From NCBI RefSeq assembly GCF_900103885.1, contig NZ_FNIM01000001.1, positions 124,001 to 188,000 on the forward strand: a stretch of DNA of 64,000 nucleotides, in the 5' to 3' direction. Position numbers and translations under genes: made by a program. This document shows positions 61,691 to 64,000 of the stretch, one piece after another. Source of the stretch: Actinomyces ruminicola (lineage in GTDB: Bacteria > Actinomycetota > Actinomycetes > Actinomycetales > Actinomycetaceae). Below the pieces are notes generated by a model. That model did not search any database. It had not been told where the DNA came from and saw only the letters and a program-made list of their open reading frames with translations. How positions within the stretch are numbered: position 1 is the stretch's first letter; each line of letters begins with the position of its first letter.

Positions 61691-64000
61691 TCAGGCCCGC
61701 GCCACCTTGGCGCTGGGAGCGTCCACGTCGGCGCTGATGACCTGCACCTCCACACAGCTGACCTCGCGCCTGATCAGGTCGAGGTGGGCGCCGGTCCAGG
61801 CCTGCTTGTCCGCCGGAACCGTCAGCGTCGCACGGGCGGGCTCACCGATGCTCAGCCCGGTGGCCTTGCGCTCGTCCATGATCAGGCGGACCAGGTCGCG
61901 GGCCCAGCCCTCGGCCTCCAGGTCGTCGTCGAGCGCCGTGTCCAGCACCACGAAGGCACCCGAAGGCAGCACGGTCGCCGACAGGGCGTCGTCGCTTACC
62001 TCGATGCGGGTGGACAGGGTGAAGGCGGAGTCCTCCGCCTCCAGCACCACCGGGGCGCCGTCGAGCAGGACCGTGTCGAAGCGGACGTCGCCGTCCGCAG
62101 TGACCTCCCACTCCCCCGCCTTGACGGCGGCGAACAGCTTGGAGGTGAGCTTGCGGACCTGCGGGGAGAAGGCGCGCGGGTTCAGCGCCAGCTCCTCGGT
62201 CAGCTCGTAGCCGGCGTCGGCGGCGTCCACCACCCGCACCTGCTTGACGTTGACCTCCTCGGCGATCAGCGCCGTGAAGGGTGCCAGCCCGGCCGGGTCG
62301 GCGGTGGCGATGGTGAGGGTGCGCAGCGGCTGGCGCACGCGCAGCTTGTCCGCCTTGCGCAGGCTCAGCGCGGCGGAGACGGCGTCCCGCGCCTCGTCCA
62401 TGGCGGCCACCAGGGCGCCGTCGGCCACGTGCGCGGGCAGGACCGGCCAGTCGGTGAGGTGCACGGAGCGCTGCCCGGTCAGGCCGCGGTAGATCTCCTC
62501 CGCCAGCAGGGGGGCCATCGGAGCCATCACCTGCATCAGCACGCGCAGCACGGTGGCGAGCGTGTCGAAGGCGGGGTGGGAGACCGCGGCGGAGCCGTCC
62601 ATGAAACGCGCACGCGAGGTGCGCAGGTACCAGTTGGTGAGCACGTCGATGAACTCGCGCACGGTGTGGGTGGCGCCGGTGACGTCGTAGGCGTCCAGCT
62701 GGGCGCCGACGGTGTCGGCCAGGTCCTTGGCCCGCGCCAGGATGTAGCGGTCCATTACGTGCAGCGACCCCTTGGGGCCGAACAGCGCGGCATCGGCCGG
62801 GTCCACGCCGTCGGTGAGGTAGCAGGCACCGTCCTCGCCCGCGTGGGCGGCGTACAGGCTGAAGAAGTACCAGGCGTTCCACAGCGGCAGCATCACCTGG
62901 CGCACCGTGTCCCGGATGGCCCGGTCGGTGACGGCCAGGTTGCCGCCGCGCACCACCGGGGAGGACAGCAGGAACCAGCGCATGGCGTCGGCGCCGTCGC
63001 GGTTGAAGACCCGCTGGACGTCGGGGTAGTTGCGCAGGGACTTGCTCATCTTCTGCCCGTCGTCGCCCAGCAGGATGCCGTGGGAGACACAGGTGGTGAA
63101 GGCGGGCCGGTCGAACAGGGCCGTGGCCAGCACGTGCAGGGTGTAGAACCAGCCGCGGGTCTGCCCGATGTACTCCACGATGAAGTCGCCGGGGTTGTGG
63201 GACTCGAACCAGTCCACGTTCTCGAACGGGTAGTGCACCTGGGCGAAGGGCATGGAGCCGGACTCGAACCAGCAGTCCAGCACGTCGGGGATGCGCCGCA
63301 TCATGGACTTGCCGGTGGGGTCGTCGGGGTTGGGGCGCACCAGCGTGTCGATGAAGGGACGGTGCAGATCCTTGACCTCCACCCCGAAGTCGCGCTCCAG
63401 GTCCGCGACGGAGCCGTACACGTCGGTGCGCGGGTGGGCCGGGTCGTCGCTCACCCACACGGGGATGGGGGCGCCCCAGAAGCGGTTGCGGGAGATGGAC
63501 CAGTCGCGGGCGCCGGCCAGCCAGTTGCCGAAGATGCCGTCCTTGATGTGGCCGGGCACCCAGGTGATCTCCTGGTTGAGCTCCACCATGCGGTCGCGGA
63601 TGGCGGTGACCTTGACGAACCAGCTGGAGACGGCCTTGTACATCAGCGGCTTGCGGCAGCGCCAGCAGTGCGGGTAGGAGTGCACGTAGGAGGCCTGGCG
63701 CACCAGCACCGCGCGCACGGCCGGCTCGCGGCGGGCCAGCGGTCCGCTGCCGTCGCGCAGGTCGGTGACGATCGGCTTGTTCGCGTCGAAGATCTGCATG
63801 CCGGCGTAGTCGGGCACCTCGGCGGTGAACACGCCGCCGTCGTCGACGGGGATCACCGTGCCGACGCCGTAGGCCTGGCAGGTGTACATGTCGTCCTCAC
63901 CGAAGGCGGGCGCCAGGTGCACCAGGCCGGTGCCGTCGGTGGTGGTGACGTAGTCGGCGGCGATAATCTGCCAGGCGGCCGCCCCGGGAGCGGCGCCCTC
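61691..64000 (-). CDS. ileS: isoleucyl-tRNA synthetase, N-terminal part beyond window
   Basis: IleRS charges tRNA-Ile. The open frame continues to the right edge, so the first part with the HIGH motif is missing; 769 residues are visible. The editing-domain segment [20 protein letters not shown] lies at the edge. The zinc-finger-like HCWRCRKPL, the KMSKS motif in [14 protein letters not shown] and the anticodon-binding domain ([15 protein letters not shown]) follow. The long C-terminal region with [20 protein letters not shown] and [20 protein letters not shown] is the type found in Actinobacteria and eukaryotes. A hairpin follows the stop. Confidence 0.96.
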   Translation of the reverse strand, partial: EGAAPGAAAWQIIAADYVTTTDGTGLVHLAPAFGEDDMYTCQAYGVGTVIPVDDGGVFTAEVPDYAGMQIFDANKPIVTDLRDGSGPLARREPAVRAVLVRQASYVHSYPHCWRCRKPLMYKAVSSWFVKVTAIRDRMVELNQEITWVPGHIKDGIFGNWLAGARDWSISRNRFWGAPIPVWVSDDPAHPRTDVYGSVADLERDFGVEVKDLHRPFIDTLVRPNPDDPTGKSMMRRIPDVLDCWFESGSMPFAQVHYPFENVDWFESHNPGDFIVEYIGQTRGWFYTLHVLATALFDRPAFTTCVSHGILLGDDGQKMSKSLRNYPDVQRVFNRDGADAMRWFLLSSPVVRGGNLAVTDRAIRDTVRQVMLPLWNAWYFFSLYAAHAGEDGACYLTDGVDPADAALFGPKGSLHVMDRYILARAKDLADTVGAQLDAYDVTGATHTVREFIDVLTNWYLRTSRARFMDGSAAVSHPAFDTLATVLRVLMQVMAPMAPLLAEEIYRGLTGQRSVHLTDWPVLPAHVADGALVAAMDEARDAVSAALSLRKADKLRVRQPLRTLTIATADPAGLAPFTALIAEEVNVKQVRVVDAADAGYELTEELALNPRAFSPQVRKLTSKLFAAVKAGEWEVTADGDVRFDTVLLDGAPVVLEAEDSAFTLSTRIEVSDDALSATVLPSGAFVVLDTALDDDLEAEGWARDLVRLIMDERKATGLSIGEPARATLTVPADKQAWTGAHLDLIRREVSCVEVQVISADVDAPSAKVARA

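Noticed and set aside
61040-61755. Two opposing ORFs of 130-190 codons in the region before ileS
   Set aside because: They overlap each other, have no domain or start signal, and contain repeats. They look like random GC-rich frames.

Overview
The window is chromosomal DNA from a high-GC actinobacterium, most likely an Actinomyces-like member of the Actinomycetaceae. The genus is inferred from protein style, not from a database search. The core genes follow the order found around proS-ispG-dxr-cdsA-frr-pyrH-tsf-rpsB-xerC-dprA-rnhB-lepB-rplS-trmD-rpsP-ffh-ftsY-smc in Mycobacterium and other Actinobacteria. Almost all core genes lie on the minus strand.

Layout, left to right. (1) 1-13.8 kb: a helicase cut by the left edge, proS, a self-contained plus-strand pair (membrane protein and winged-helix regulator) with two operator-like palindromes, then a minus-strand run of DUF4081 acetyltransferase, ispG, M50 protease, dxr, a DivIVA-motif protein, rlmN, cdsA, frr and pyrH. 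(2) 13.9-16.8 kb: a plus-strand island with an ABC ATPase, its membrane partner and a stand-alone Clp N-domain-like protein. A gene remnant and a palindromic repeat follow. (3) 17.5-21.8 kb: tsf, rpsB, an M23-like envelope protein and xerC. (4) 22.1-24.5 kb: an ABC-2 exporter pair and a compositionally different acetyltransferase. (5) 24.6-33.8 kb: dprA, yifB, yraN, DUF2469, rnhB, lepB, rplS, a trmD-acetyltransferase fusion, rimM, khpA and rpsP. Many of these overlap by 1-4 bases. (6) 34-37.5 kb: an alanine/sodium symporter and a coupled ABC-type ATPase plus DUF4276 (TOPRIM-like) pair that looks like a small defence module. Both sit between rpsP and ffh. (7) 37.5-45 kb: ffh, ftsY, a small membrane protein and smc. 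(8) 45.2-51.9 kb: a Nat-type ABC exporter, ndk, folC, a HAD phosphatase and a metallo-hydrolase, separated by three clusters of a 23-bp intergenic repeat. (9) 52.4-60.7 kb: an eight-gene Wzx/Wzy-type surface polysaccharide cluster, visibly less GC-rich. (10) 61.7-64 kb: ileS, cut by the right edge.

The core genes serve translation (proS, ileS, tsf, rpsB, frr, rplS, rpsP, rimM, trmD, rlmN), isoprenoid and phospholipid precursors (ispG, dxr, cdsA), nucleotides and folate (pyrH, ndk, folC), DNA processing (xerC, dprA, rnhB, smc) and protein targeting (ffh, ftsY, lepB). The accessory blocks are inserted between these conserved runs. The best candidates for something little described are the ATPase/DUF4276 pair, the ABC/Clp-N island, the TrmD-GNAT fusion and the polysaccharide cluster, whose chain-length ATPase has an altered P-loop.
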